Source: Euonymus europaeus
Lineage: Eukaryota; Streptophyta; Magnoliopsida; Celastrales; Celastraceae
Direction: 5' to 3'
NCBI GenBank assembly: GCA_963580455.1
Contig: OY756964.1
Location: 25,518,001 to 25,582,000 of the forward strand
DNA: 64,000 bases
Each line of letters opens with the position of its first letter. Position 1 is the stretch's first letter. Under the pieces are notes generated by a model, which saw only the letters and a program-made list of their open reading frames with translations, was not told the DNA's origin and did no database searches. The position numbers and the translations under genes were made by a program. Below, in pieces: positions 45,895 through 58,923 of this stretch.

Positions 45895-48800
45895 ATGAAT
45901 GGTGGAGAAGAAGCTGCGGCTGTTCCCGCTGAAGCGCCTCAGCCGCTGGACTGGAAATTCTCTCAGGTTTTCGGCGAACGGACTGCAGGGGAAGAGGTGC
46001 AGGAAGGTCCGATCTTCGAGCTTTTGATTTCGTATTTTTCTTATTTTTGTTAGGGGTTGATTTAAGTATTATGTCTTTTGTTTCTGTCTGTTATCAAATT
46101 GTTGAAATTATTTTAATAAATGTCTCTGCAAGTATAAGTTGGGTGGTGGCAAATTTATTTCAATTAAAGTTCGTGTACCGAGTGGATCGTTAACCTCAGG
46201 TTGAAATATTGAATTCACATGAGATATCTTAGATTTTCTCTACATGGATTTAGGAGGCAATGCATTGTATGCCGTTTCATCATTTTGGGAGAGGTTGCAG
46301 CTGAAATTTGGTTTACCAATATTGAGGCTGTACATATGATGTATTTTTTTATTTTTCATTGGAGTTCATTACTCAAAGGTCTTATATTGTGATAGAAAAA
46401 AGCATCTAATTGTTTCGGTACGTCTAAGAGATGGATTTTACATGTATCATAAAGACAAACGATTATGGATTTAGAGAGTCACTATATGGATAAGAGGTTT
46501 CATGTGTGTTTGCAATGTTTTTGTTTCCCCAATACAGTGTTTTAAGCTAGTTTGCTGCTAACTGAGTTTGGATATTTTACTTGTTGATTGGACAACGTTC
46601 ATGATATTGAGAATAGAATAGTCTAATAATAATTATTCTAGTAAGGAGGTTGGTTTCAGCAGTGAATTTTCTCCTGGAGGGCTTATTATTGATGCCATGT
46701 GAGGGTATTGCACGTAGAACGGTATAAGAGCTTTAAGAACATTAGCAAAGGATTGGTTGCTTAATACTGCTGGAATGCGAATGGTACCAGCTTGTGTAGT
46801 TGAATAATTTTATTATGAATCTACAACAACATCACCAACAAACTAAAATATGCATATTAACATTTTAACATGGAAATAAGGTTGAAAATACTATTCAGTA
46901 TAAGCATGGAAGATACATAGATGTAAGTGTGGCTTTCAGGTAAAGATCAAGATCATACTTATCGGGAGTTCAATTCACTGGATCAACTAGTTGCCCATTC
47001 TTTTGGGGTCTCCATTATGTTGAGACAGTCATGGAAAGCTCAACTATCTTGGCAATGGAATGAGCCAAATTGATTGTATCCCGGCTCAATTATCAAATGG
47101 TTCAAGCTGAGACTTGTGCCAGTGTAGCAGTTGCATCACTGAGTCAATATTTTTCCTCTCTAGCTGGTGATTAAGTACCTGGATATGAGAGCTAGTTTGC
47201 TTAAAGTATTTTTTTAATGTAAAACTTTTATTGAAAGCACTAAGAAGGTGCAAACCCAAAACTGCACCAGGTACTGATTGTAGGATGTTATTTCACTCCC
47301 CAAGAGGAAGTGACAAATTAAATAAACATAAATTAATTTGGATGCATATTCGTATATTACTGGACAAGTGTCTATTGGTTTACCAGTTTTCTGATGTAAT
47401 CAGAATTGTTTCTTTAGTCAATTAAAAATACAAGAGTTGTCTCTCTTGTTGAAGCTAATTTAAGGCTTTTACATTTTTCCTCCAGCTCACTTTGTGTTCT
47501 GGCTGTTTGCAGTTGATATTATTTCTGCTATTGAGTTTGATAGAACCGGGGATCACCTTGCCACTGGAGATCGTGGAGGTCGGGTTGTTTTATTTGAAAG
47601 AACTGATACAAGAGATGTATGTTATGTCACTGTTTGGTAGTTCATTTTAGTAAGCATTTTCTTTTATGTGTTTTTGCAAACTATGCTGCTGCGACACAGG
47701 TTGATGACATGAACTTATGATTCGCAGCATGGTGAAAATCGGAGAGATCTAGAGGGGATGGATTACTCAATCAGTAGACATCCTGAGTTCCGCTATAAGA
47801 CAGAGTTTCAAAGCCATGAGCCTGAGGTTACTTTTCTTCCATGCATTTTTCAAATTCTCCTGAGCTAGTGAGCTTACCGTGATTGATTTTTAAAATTAAG
47901 AATATGGATTGATATTTGACAAGTGGCTATCTTTTCCTTCTATCACTGAGAAAAAAATACGCTTCTTTATCTCTAATGCAGTTTGATTATCTCAAGAGCT
48001 TGGAAATTGAGGAGAAAATCAATAAAATTAGATGGTGTCAGTCAGTCAGTGGCGCCCTATTTCTTCTTTCGACTAATGATAAAACCATCAAATTTTGGAA
48101 GGTACGAGGCCGTGTAGTTTAGATTTTTTAATGAATCAGCTATGAGTTTCTAGTTGGACCTTCATGTTATCATATGTATCTACGATGTATTTAGTTGAAT
48201 GGAACATTTTATGCGTGATATTTGTGGCATTTAAATTTATTGATCTAGACATTTTCCCCCTATAATGCAATGTTTTGAATGTTCGAAATTTGATTCAAAG
48301 TGCCACAGAAAGCAATTGCTTTCATTGGTTCACCTTTTGTTTTCATGGAAGGATCTTTTAAGAAAGTGACCAAGAACATTTCAATGACCAAAGTAAAAAA
48401 TGGTTTTGTGTAGTGGCCTTGGCATATGCTAAGCAGTGAAGGGGGTGGGGTAAAGTTTGATGGCCCCTTATGCTAAAAGGTTGAAAGTTTTGAAATAAAA
48501 GCTCATTGTTCTTTTAGCGTGTAGTTTTTTACAGTGCAGTTTGAAAGAATTGTTTATCATTTTTTCCAATAGTGTAGATAGTTTGGGCCATAGTAATACC
48601 CCCATTTCAATCACATAGAATCATGAGGCTTCCTTCAGTAGCAAACTTAACCAATCCTCGGATGTTTACGTTCTCCAATTTAGTGAGTCTTCTGATCCCA
48701 TGCCCTGGCAGTTGGTATGGGTGGACTGATTTATTTAGGGAGGATTATAAGCCTGACATATTTCACAACTTTTTTTATTTAGGAATAAATGGTGCTGAAA

Positions 48801-51800
48801 AATGCAGTTTTTTTTAATGCATTGACTTTTGATGTCGGAAAGGTTCAAGAGAAGAAGGTTAAGAAAATATGTGACATGAACGTGGACCCTGTCAAAGGTG
48901 CAGGAAATGGTCCTATTGCTGGTTCAAGTACGTCAACCCTCTCGAAGCCATGTATTGCAAATGGAGAATGCACAGGGAAACCTGTTGGTTATTCAAGCGC
49001 TGATTTTGAGTTCTCATCTTGGGGTATCTCATCTTTGCATTTGCCTACGGTAGTGTACCAAATCTCTTATGTGTATTTTATAGGACTATTTATTAGAGTA
49101 TTTCTGAAATAGTTATTTATTAGTTATTACCTAATTGACCAGCTCAACTTTTACATTTAGGTGACTAGTCATGAGATGAGCCTTGTGGCGAGGTCTCGAA
49201 GAATATATGCCCATGCCCATGATTATCATATCAATTCCATTTCTAATAACAGGTACATTTATTACGACCATTGCAATTCAAGCCTTTCTTGTTTTACCTT
49301 TGTTTTGGTTTCAAGTTGCCTTTTGATTCGTTTGTCTATATTTATGTTGGTTTGTATTTTGCTGGAATTCTTTCTGTGAATTCCTTTTAATGGGGTTTGA
49401 GTGGTATTATTATGTATTGTTCTTGGCATTATGCTGGTAATTTTAGTAATATTTATTTAGTGCATAAACTGTGTATGAAACTGCCATTGAGGTTTGACTA
49501 TGAAAAAAATAACTTCGTCCTATTTTATTCATTGTATTCACTAAGAAATCGTTTTTATTTTCGTTGCTCTTTTGTAGTGATGGAGAGACTTTTATATCGG
49601 CTGATGATTTGAGAATAAATCTTTGGAACTTGGAAATTAGCAATCAGAGTTTTAATATTGTTGACGTGAAGCCTGCAAACATGGAGGATCTGACTGGTGA
49701 GACTCTAGCCATCTGAATGGAGTTTATAATGCTATATAGAGTTTTTTTATTATTATTATATTATGGCTCAAATGTAGCCGTTGTTTTACGATTTTAAATT
49801 AGTGAGTATTGTAACTAAAATGAGTAATATGTTTTGCTTGGTATATTGTCATTCCTTGTGTGCACGTGCCTTTTCTTTTCTTTCTTGATTGAATCTCTCC
49901 TCTGCAGGGAGACTGATTGGAGGCCTCTATTGGTTTGTAACCTCCTGCTTCCCCCCTGTTTTCCCGTCTCTCAGAATGGATCCCTTTCCTTTACAATGTT
50001 GACAGATTGAATCATGACAGTTTCTCTAATTTCAACTAATTTTGAACTGTTTAGTTGTTCATCGTGGATGTATTCATAGCATTGTACCTTTATTGACACA
50101 ATTAAGTTCATTCTCGCAGAGGTGATAACTTCGGCAGAATTTCACCCTACCCAGTGCAACACTTTAGCATATAGTAGTTCGAAAGGCTCAATCCGGCTGA
50201 TTGACATGCGACAGTCAGCTCTATGTGATAGTCATAGCAAATTGTAGGTGATTTGTGGTTTTATTTTTGGCAGTTTGCTAGGCCTTTTGTTCAACACACA
50301 TATCATTCATTAGCTTTGTCATATGACACTTTCTTTGGTGCTTCATTTGGCTATCTCCAACAAACAATTTATTAAACCTTTTGTTGGTTTAGGTTCGAGC
50401 AGCCAGAGGTGCCTGGCACGAGGTCCTTTTTCACTGAAATAATTGCATCAATCTCGGATATAAAGTTTTCCAGAGATGGAAGGCATATACTTAGTCGTGA
50501 CTACATGACTCTCAAGGTTGGTTTTGTAACCTATGGTTTTAATATTGTGTTTGATCTGTCAAAGATAAATTGGAAAAATCACATTTGATATTTTACTCTC
50601 CAGCTGCTCCATTTTAGTTATGAAAATGCGGAGTGCTTTATGATTTTCTGATTATCTGGTTTGTGTAAGTTGATGGCCGCATGTAACTTACAGGAAAACC
50701 TGATCTCTTGAGATTTTCCCCCTAATTTCCAATGAAAATGATAGGTGTAGTTTATGGGGATGGTGATGATAATTTGTTTAGATTATAAAACCAGGTGAGA
50801 CAATCTGCTAGAGTATAATGATTTCGCTAGGCAGTGTATTCACTTTTCCTTTCTGTTGCCACTTCTCTTCCCTCAAATGTTTTGCATGTATGGTTGACAG
50901 TTGTGGGACATAAATATGGATTCTGGCCCTGTTACAACTTTCCAGGTTCATGAATACTTGAGACCTAAGGTAACGTCCATCTGGCTTTTGCTAAGATTAG
51001 GTAATGGTTAATGGAACTAATGCATCACATGTCTAATGTAAATTATTTATTAATGTTGCAGCTCTGTGATTTGTATGAAAATGATTCCATCTTTGACAAG
51101 TTTGAGTGTTGTCTTAGTGGAGATGGACTTCGAGTTGCAACTGGCTCCTATAGGTTTGCTCGACCATATCACTTATTTTTACTATTGCCATAATTAGAAG
51201 GTGCCTAAGTCTTACTTATGGTATTATACTTTTTCTGTGATTCCAGCAATCAGTTTCGCGTGTTTGGTTGTTCTGAAGGAAGCTCAGAAGCAACAACATT
51301 GGAAGCCAGCAAAAATCCCATGAGGTATGTCAGAAGATATACTACGAAGAGACTAAAGGTGTATGCCTTCAATAATGAAATAAGAAGGATATATCTGCAT
51401 GTTGTTTTGCATCAGACTGAATATTGCTATTTTGATTGACTGTGTAATCCTTTGATGTGTAATGCATTCCCAGGAGACAAGTCCAAACTCCATCAAGGCC
51501 TACTAGATCTCTGGGCAATCTATCTCGTGGTTTCAGGCGAGGTTTGTGTTTGCTTCTGTATGACTTTATATCGGTGTTCAAAGTCTAATGACTCCATTTA
51601 TTTGTAGGCAGATAATGTGAATAATGTTGGTGATCATATCTATTCGACTATTCGTACAATAGACTCACTACCTTAAAATGTTTTAAGTTATTTTTTTGCT
51701 CCAAAGAAAAATAAGAAAAAGAAACCAGTTGGGTTTCACTCATTTTTTGTCTTGTAATTTTACTAAGTGAGCTACTATTATTGATTTCATCATTTCACTT

Positions 51801-52019
51801 AACTTCTTTTTAATAGGGGCTCTTTTAGTTTGTGGACGCTGATGATATTGGATTACCTTAATGTTTTTTTTAACTGTTTAAGGTGCGGACAACTCTGGAG
51901 TCGATTCAAATGGAAATGCTTATGATTTCTCAACGAAGCTGCTGCATGTGGCATGGCATCCGACTGAAAACTTGCTTGCATGTTCTGCCTCAAACAGCCT
52001 TTATATGTATCACGCATAA
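45895..52019 (+). CDS. PP2AB: PP2A 55-kDa regulatory subunit B (B55, ATB-alpha/beta type), copy 1
   Basis: Seven-bladed WD40 B55 regulatory subunit that recruits substrates to the PP2A A/C core. Exons: 45895-46006, 47513-47616, 47728-47826, 47982-48101, 48843-49049, 49161-49252, 49578-49696, 50120-50243, 50393-50516, 50901-50969, 51062-51153, 51247-51324, 51474-51541, 51883-52019; all phases agree, 514 residues (Arabidopsis ATB-alpha is about 513). Signature blocks: [107 protein letters not shown] and a SLYMYHA end. The start is the MNGG ATG; an in-frame ATG nine bases earlier is absent from copy 2. In the variable loop (exon 5) the usual PPGGIPSL is SSWGISSL. Tandem duplicate of the gene at 53548. 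Confidence 0.96.
46007..47512 (+). other. First intron of PP2A-B55 copy 1, with probable insertion
   Basis: 1506 bases, against 1003 in copy 2. The extra sequence lies between about 46630 and 47290. It includes AAAACTTTTATTGAAAGCAC followed by AAGAAGGTGCAAACCCAAAACTGCACC, which resembles antisense ends of plant retroelements. No ORF. Confidence 0.4.
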
Positions 52020-53420
52020 CATTTTTCTCTTGCAAAACTCAAATCATTGAAGGTTTCGTTGCGCTACTTCCTCAGCAAGTGACGTGGAAGTTGTGCCAAT
52101 GATCAGCCTCCCATTAGAATTCTAGCTCAATTTAACACGGGGGTTTGATGTTACTCTTATTGAATTACGAAGGAAGGCCGTAGCTTTTGCTGCCAGGCTG
52201 GCAATGCCTTACTGATTATATTCTTTCATTAAGGAAGATGCAATTCTGCCTTCGTATTATTTTTTTTAGGTCAAAGAAAATGCTGTCTTAGCACGATCCC
52301 CAACAATCAGAACAAAGATTCTAAATAGTGCTGCTGCGCTGCTGCGGGGAGTTGAAAGCCGGAATCTGGAAGGGGAGCTGCTTTGACGCATTAATTCTCA
52401 GCGATACTTGGGGCTTCAAATGTGTACAATTTGGACTTAAAATTCGAGTCTGGTGGAACTCTGTCATGATTATATTGTCATTTCATATTCTAACCATTCT
52501 TTCTCCTTTTCAGAAGTTTTGGGGTCTGTTATGGTCTGTTGGATGGTTGTACAATTCATACCAAACCATTTCTTTGAAAGTTCAATTATTGCTACCATCT
52601 TTTAGTAGCCAAAATGTTGTTAAATTTCAATGTAGCTTTACATATTTAAATTTTGGATGATATTTTATTTTCCTTTTTACCTTTTAAACTCATCATCAAC
52701 TCAAATCTCAAAAGTTTGAGGTTGATTATATGGGTCTATGAGAAAATTAATGTGTTCATTTTTACATTTATTTCCATCTAAAGATCATACATGCATCAAT
52801 TCCGATTAAATTCATATTATTTCTCACTATTTTAAATCATAGTATGTTCCTGTTAACTTTTCAAAGACCTAGGCCCCATAAAAACTGTCTACTTGAGACT
52901 GTGCCTTGGTTCGTAGGTCCGAACATAAGATTAGAATTCTAGCTCGACTCTTAGCTCGGGCCCCAGATGGTAACTTTTTCAACCACTCTTGTCTCGTTCT
53001 TTTGGTGGTTACTAGTTTCTGTTAATCCATCTTGGATTCAAGCAGCGTCGAATCATTGTAATCTACACCAAAAACATCCCAAGTTCGTCTCTAAAGTAGC
53101 CAAGATACCAAATATTGAATATATTAATGTCACTTTCAATAAACTAACGTAGACCTATAGAAGTGAGTTATTTTCATCTTAGTTTTTCCAATATTGTTAC
53201 TGGCGAGGGCCAATCAATATTACAGACCAAAAATAAAAGGAGAGAGAATAACTGGGAGAGTGTGAGAATCTCATCGGTGTTTCGATCTGAGATTGTCTGC
53301 TTGTGTTAAATTTCGTTAATTTAAGTTTTATCCGGAGAAATAGGAAAGTATAGCGTCTGTGTTTATGGCTGCGTGTTGGAGGAATCTCGGTCTTGTTCAA
53401 TATGTGTGTTTCTAGTTATA
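52020..53420. other. 3' region of B55 copy 1 and promoter of copy 2
   Basis: The first ~500 bases are homologous to 58924-59420 (3' UTR of copy 2). An open stretch at 52328-52660 is not conserved as a reading frame in copy 2 and is not called. From about 53010 the sequence matches the promoter and leader of copy 1. Confidence 0.5.
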
Positions 53421-53474
53421 ATGGATGATAGTGTCGAGATTGCAATTTCGACGGAGATTGTGTCGAGTCCGTGA
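53421..53474 (+). promoter_or_regulatory. uORF in the leader of PP2A-B55 copy 2
   Basis: A 17-codon uORF starting MDDSVEI lies 74 bases before the main ATG. Start and first residues match the uORF of copy 1, but it runs longer because the copy 1 stop codon is absent. Confidence 0.5.
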
Positions 53475-53547
53475 TGTTATCGTTGTGAATCTGACCATCA
53501 GATCGATTGGTGTGTTAGTGAATTCGGTCAAACGAGATTTGTCGAAA

Positions 53548-56500
53548 ATGAACGGCGGAAATGGCGGTGAAGAAGCTGCGGTGAGTACGGCTGGAGGGCC
53601 GGAGCCTCTGGAGTGGAAATTCTCTCAGGTTTTTGGCGAACGAACTGCCGGGGAGGAAGTGCAGGAAGGTGCGTTCAATGCCATTCTTTCTTTATTCTTA
53701 CTAGGGTTTAATTTTAGCATTCCCTCTTTTGCTTTATTAGTTACCAAATTGTTGTAGTCATTTTAAATGTTGCTGCAAGTATAGGTTCGGCTGTGGCGAA
53801 TTTATCTCACTTAAAATTTGTGTACTGAGTGGATCGTTAGCCTCAGGTGGGATTGGTATGAGATATAGTGCCATAATCATAATACTTTGTTTTTTGGAGT
53901 ATCATACATGTTCACCTTTTGGATTTAGGAGCGTGATGCAAATGCACTGCATGTTGTCTGATAAATTTTGGAGGTTGCTGCTGAAATTTAATTTATTTTT
54001 GGTGGTGATGTATAGCAATCCGATAGTGGGCGGGGTCGAGTTCGGGGACATACAAGATGTACATAGACTTTTTCATCTAATTGAACCTCCGATCTCTAGG
54101 TTGTATCACTGGAACTCTACCACCAAGCCGCATGTTCTATTTGCTTCGTTCTAAGAACTGGAGTTTACATTCATCAGAGTTCATAGATGATTATGGATTT
54201 GGATAATTACTATGGATAAGAAGTTTCTGGCATGAACTGTTTGCAATGTGATTTCCCCCCATGACTGAGTTTAAGTTGGTATTGCTGCTAACTGAGGCTC
54301 GATGTAGTCCAAGATTAATTATTCTAGTAAAGTGGATGGTTTGAGCAGCAATCATATCCTTATTATCGTTGCTCTGAGAGGTTATTTTTATTAGTTGTGG
54401 GATGAAAGCTTATAGTGTGATATTTCAGTTCAACGTTGTGTGCTGGTGGTTTCTAATTCAGGAAGGAGTAGTTTTAACATTCCCTTTCTTCTCCCTAAGG
54501 AGAAGTTAGGAACTGAATACGCAAATTAATTTTGGATATACATCACTGGTGAAGGCTCTGTTTATTTACTAGTTTGCTGATGTGATTAGAATAGTCTAAC
54601 TTGTTGAGGCTAATTTAAAGCTTTTACATTTTTCCCCAGCTCACATTGTGTACTGGCTGTTCTGTTGGCAGTTGATATTATTTCGGCCATTGAATTTGAT
54701 AGAACTGGTGATCACCTTGCCACTGGAGATCGCGGAGGTCGGGTTGTTTTATTTGAAAGAACAGATATAAGAGATGTATGTTATGCCACTATTTGGTTGT
54801 GCATTTTAGTCAGCACTTTATTTTAGGTGATTTAGCATACCATATTGCTGTAATACAAGTTGATTATGTAAACTTACAATCCGCAGCATGGTGGAAGTCG
54901 AAGAGATCGTGAGAGTAAGGACTACCCAATCAGTAGGCATCCTGAGTTTCGCTATAAAACAGAGTTTCAAAGCCATGAGCCTGAAGTAATTTTTCTTCAT
55001 TCAGAGCTTACTGGGTTGATTTTTAATTTGAAATTTAGGATTTGGGTTTTTATAAGTGACTATCTTTTCCTTTTATCTCTTCTGCAGTTTGATTATCTTA
55101 AAAGCTTGGAAATTGAGGAGAAAATCAATAAAATTAGATGGTGTCAATCAGCCAATGGGGTGCTATTTCTTCTTTCGACTAATGACAAAACCATCAAATT
55201 TTGGAAGGTATAGGCAGTGTAGTTGAGCTTTTTTTAATGAATTAGCAATCAGTTTCTAGTTGGATGCTCATGTTATAATTGTCCGAGAATTTTCGTATGA
55301 TATTTATTTTGGATGGAATGTTTTCTATATGATATTTGTGGCATTTAACTTTCTTGGTCAAGTCATTTTATTCTTAGAATGCAATGTTGCTTGTAACAAG
55401 TTTTAATAGATTTTTAATCATTGCCATAATGTTCTCACAAAGGGTCTAGAAAGAAAGCAGCCAATTGCAGTTGAATGATCCAAGTCAAGGCAAAAAAATT
55501 TTTGTAAAATTTGACTCATGAAGTCAAGTCCAGGCATATGCTCAGTAGTGAAGGGGTGGGGTAAAGGTGGATTGCCCTTCATGCTAAAAATATGAGCAGG
55601 ATTTGGAGTGCAAGCACTTTTTTGTTTAGCTTGGATGTTTTACATGAAGTTCAGAAAGCATTTCAAAATATTTTCCCTCGATAAAATGGTTGTGGGTATA
55701 GTTATGCCACCTAGTCAATCAAATTAATATTATGAGGCCACCTGTAGTGGTGAATTTAGCTGACTCTCAGGATGTTTATGTGATCTAATAAAAAAAAAGT
55801 CCCTTTTGAGATTCTTGTAGGGCTGTGGCTTGAAGGTTTGTACAGGCGGTAAGATTAATTCAAGGAATAATATAAGTCTAAAATACAATGACCACTTGTT
55901 TTATTTCATTTAATTTAATTTTAATTTTAGGAGTGGCTCTAAAAAAAAATGCTGTGTTTCTAATGCATTGACTTCTGATGCTGGAAAGGTTCAAGAGAAG
56001 AAGGTTAAGAAAGTATGTGACATGCACATGGACCCTGTGAAAGCTGTGGGAATTGTCCCTATTGTTGGGTCGAGGACATCAAATGGCTTGAAACCGTGTA
56101 TTGCGAATGGAAAGTTCACCGAGAAACCTGTTGGTCATTTAAGCTGTGATTTTGAGTTTCCAGCAGGGGGTATCCCTTCTTTGTGTTTGCCTACGGTAGT
56201 TGTAGTTTTACCCAATCTTTTAATCATATATTCTTGGAGAATTCATAAGATGATAACTGAAAAAGTTATTTCCTGCTTTATTGATAGCCACAATTTTTTA
56301 TTTAGGTGACTAGTCATGAGATGAGCCTTGTGCCTAGATGTCGAAGAATATATACCCATGCCCATGACTATCACATTAATTCCATTTCTAATAACAGGTA
56401 CATTTATTAAGGCCATTATGTTTCGTGCCTTTCTTGTTTAACTTTCTTTATCTGTTGGGTTTGTATTCTTACTGGAATTTCATTTTGTGAATTTCTTTTC

Positions 56501-58923
56501 GATGGGATTTGAGCGGTATTACTATGTATTTGTTTTAGGCTTTAGCCTGGTAATTTTAGTAATCTTGTTTTTCCTGAGGGTTTTAATTATCATATTTAGT
56601 GCATTGACGGTGGAAAATATGCATTTTTCTTGGCACCTTATAGGTGTTTTTTATTATAAGTTTTCATTCTCCATTTAGAAATAAAGTTAACAATGAAGAA
56701 TTTAACTTTGTGCACTTACATTCATTATTGCATTCACTGACGGCTTGTTTTTTTCTTCTTCATGTTTTCTAGTGACGGAGAGACTTTTATATCAGCTGAC
56801 GATTTACGAATAAATCTTTGGAACTTGGAAATTAGCAGTCAGAGTTTTAATATTGTTGACGTGAAGCCCGCAAACATGGAGGATCTGACTGGTGCGAGTC
56901 TAGCTCTTTGAATGGAATTTATAATAATTAGAGCTATGCCTCAAATTTAGCTGTTGCTTAACGATTTTAAATTGGTGAGGATTGCAGTTAAAATGATTAA
57001 GCAGTATTACACCCGGCTTCTGTGTGTTTTGGTATAATGTCATCTCTCGTATGCATGTGCTCTTCTTTCTTGATTGTATCGATCTTTGCAGGGCGGCTGG
57101 TTGGGGGCCTATATTGCTTATTGGTTGCCCCTCTGTTGGTGTTTTTGTTTTTGGCTCTGTCTCCTTTGCATAATGTTGACTGATTGAATCGTGATAATTC
57201 CTCTAATTTCAACTTGTTTAATTTTTTTACCATCCTGTATATCCATTATCATTGTACCTTTGGATTTACTGACATGGTTAAATTCACACTTGCAGAGGTG
57301 ATAACTTCAGCAGAATTTCACCCTACTCACTGCAACATGTTAGCATATAGTAGTTCGAAGGGCTCAATCCGTCTGATTGATATGCGACAGTCGGCTCTGT
57401 GCGATAGTCATAGCAAACTGTAGGTGATTTATGGTTATTCTTTTTGGCAACCAGCTTGGACTTTGTTCAATACACATGCGCCATTCACTAGCTTTGTCAT
57501 ATGTTACTTTCTTTTCTACTTTTATTGGTGATACTCCAACAACCAATTTATTAAACCTTTTGATGGCTTAGGTTTGAGCAGCCAGAGATGCCTGGCACCA
57601 GGTCCTTTTTCACAGAAATAATTGCGTCAGTTTCAGATATAAAGTTTGCTAAGGATGGAAGGCATATACTTAGTCGTGACTACATGACTCTCAAGGTTGA
57701 CTGTTCAACACATGGTTTTGATATTCTGTTTGATCTGTCATAAGAGACTGGGAATTTATATTTGATTTTATTCTCTAGTTGCTCCATTTATAGATACAAA
57801 AATACTGAGTGCTTTATGATTTTTTCCACGAAAGTGGTAGCCTAGTTGATAATGCAATCTCATAGAGTATTTTGATTTTTCCCTGCGAAGTTTATTTGAT
57901 GTCCTTTTCTATTGCTGCTTTTGTTCTCTCAAATGTTTTGCGTGTATGATTGACAGTTGTGGGACATAAATATGGATTCTGGCCCGGTTGCAACTTTCCA
58001 GGTTCATGAACACTTGAGACCTAAGGTAATGTATTCTTCCAACTGGCTCTTGTTAAGATTAGGTATGCTTACCGGAGCTGATTTATTATGCATCTAATGC
58101 AAATAAAATTGATCTTCTGCAGCTCTGTGATTTGTATGAAAATGATTCTATCTTTGACAAGTTTGAGTGTTGTCTTAGTGGAGATGGACTTCGAGTGGCA
58201 ACTGGTTCCTACAGGTTGCTAGACTTTATTGCGTATATTAAATATTGTCAGAATCGAAAGGTGCCTAAGTCTTACTTGTGGTATTATACTTTTCTGTGGT
58301 TCCAGCAATCTGTTCCGTGTGTTTGGTTGTTCTGGAGGAAATACAGAAACAATGACATTAGAAGCCAGTAAAAATCCTACGAGGTATGTCAGAAAATGTC
58401 ATGAAGAGACTGCGTGTGTATGTGTTCAATGACAAGATGGATCTGTCTGCATTTATCAAACTGAATATTGCTATGTCGATTGAGTTAGAAACCTTTTCAT
58501 GTGATGACAATGTGTCATGCGTTCCCAGGAGGCAAGTTCAAACACCATCAAGGCCTGCTAGATCTCTGGGCAATCTATCTCGTGGTTTCAGGCGAGGTTT
58601 GTATTTGCTCCGCAGCTCCAGTATGCTTTTGTGTCTGGTGTTCAAAGTCTAATAACTCCATCTGGTTGCTACCAGATAGTGTCAGCGGTCTTAGTAAATT
58701 ATGCGTTATTGTTTATAACATTGATATAATATGAATAGTTTGGATTACCTTAATGTTTTTTTTCTTTTCCCTTTTGACTATTAAAGGTGTGGATAACTCT
58801 GGAGGTGATTCAAACGGAAATGCTTTTGATTTCTCGACAAAGCTGCTACATCTAGCATGGCATCCAACTGAAAATGCACTCGCATGTGCTGCCTCAAACA
58901 GCCTTTACATGTACTATGCATAA
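53548..58923 (+). CDS. PP2AB: PP2A 55-kDa regulatory subunit B (B55, ATB-alpha/beta type), copy 2
   Basis: Tandem paralogue of the gene at 45895 with every intron in the same place. Exons: 53548-53668, 54672-54775, 54887-54985, 55088-55207, 55989-56195, 56306-56397, 56773-56891, 57296-57419, 57572-57695, 57957-58025, 58123-58214, 58306-58383, 58529-58596, 58787-58923; phases agree, 517 residues. Thirteen of 14 exons have the same length as copy 1; exon 1 is 9 bases longer (an extra Gly-rich triplet after MNGG). The WD40 core is nearly identical to copy 1, and the exon 5 loop is the most diverged ([17 protein letters not shown] here, nearer the Arabidopsis PPGGIPSL form). Ends SLYMYYA as in ATB-alpha. 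No lesion is seen. The two proteins probably serve the same PP2A holoenzymes; differences may be in expression. Confidence 0.96.

Noticed and set aside
52328..52660. 110-codon open frame after PP2A-B55 copy 1
   Set aside because: The homologous 3' region of copy 2 does not keep the frame, so it is 3' UTR.
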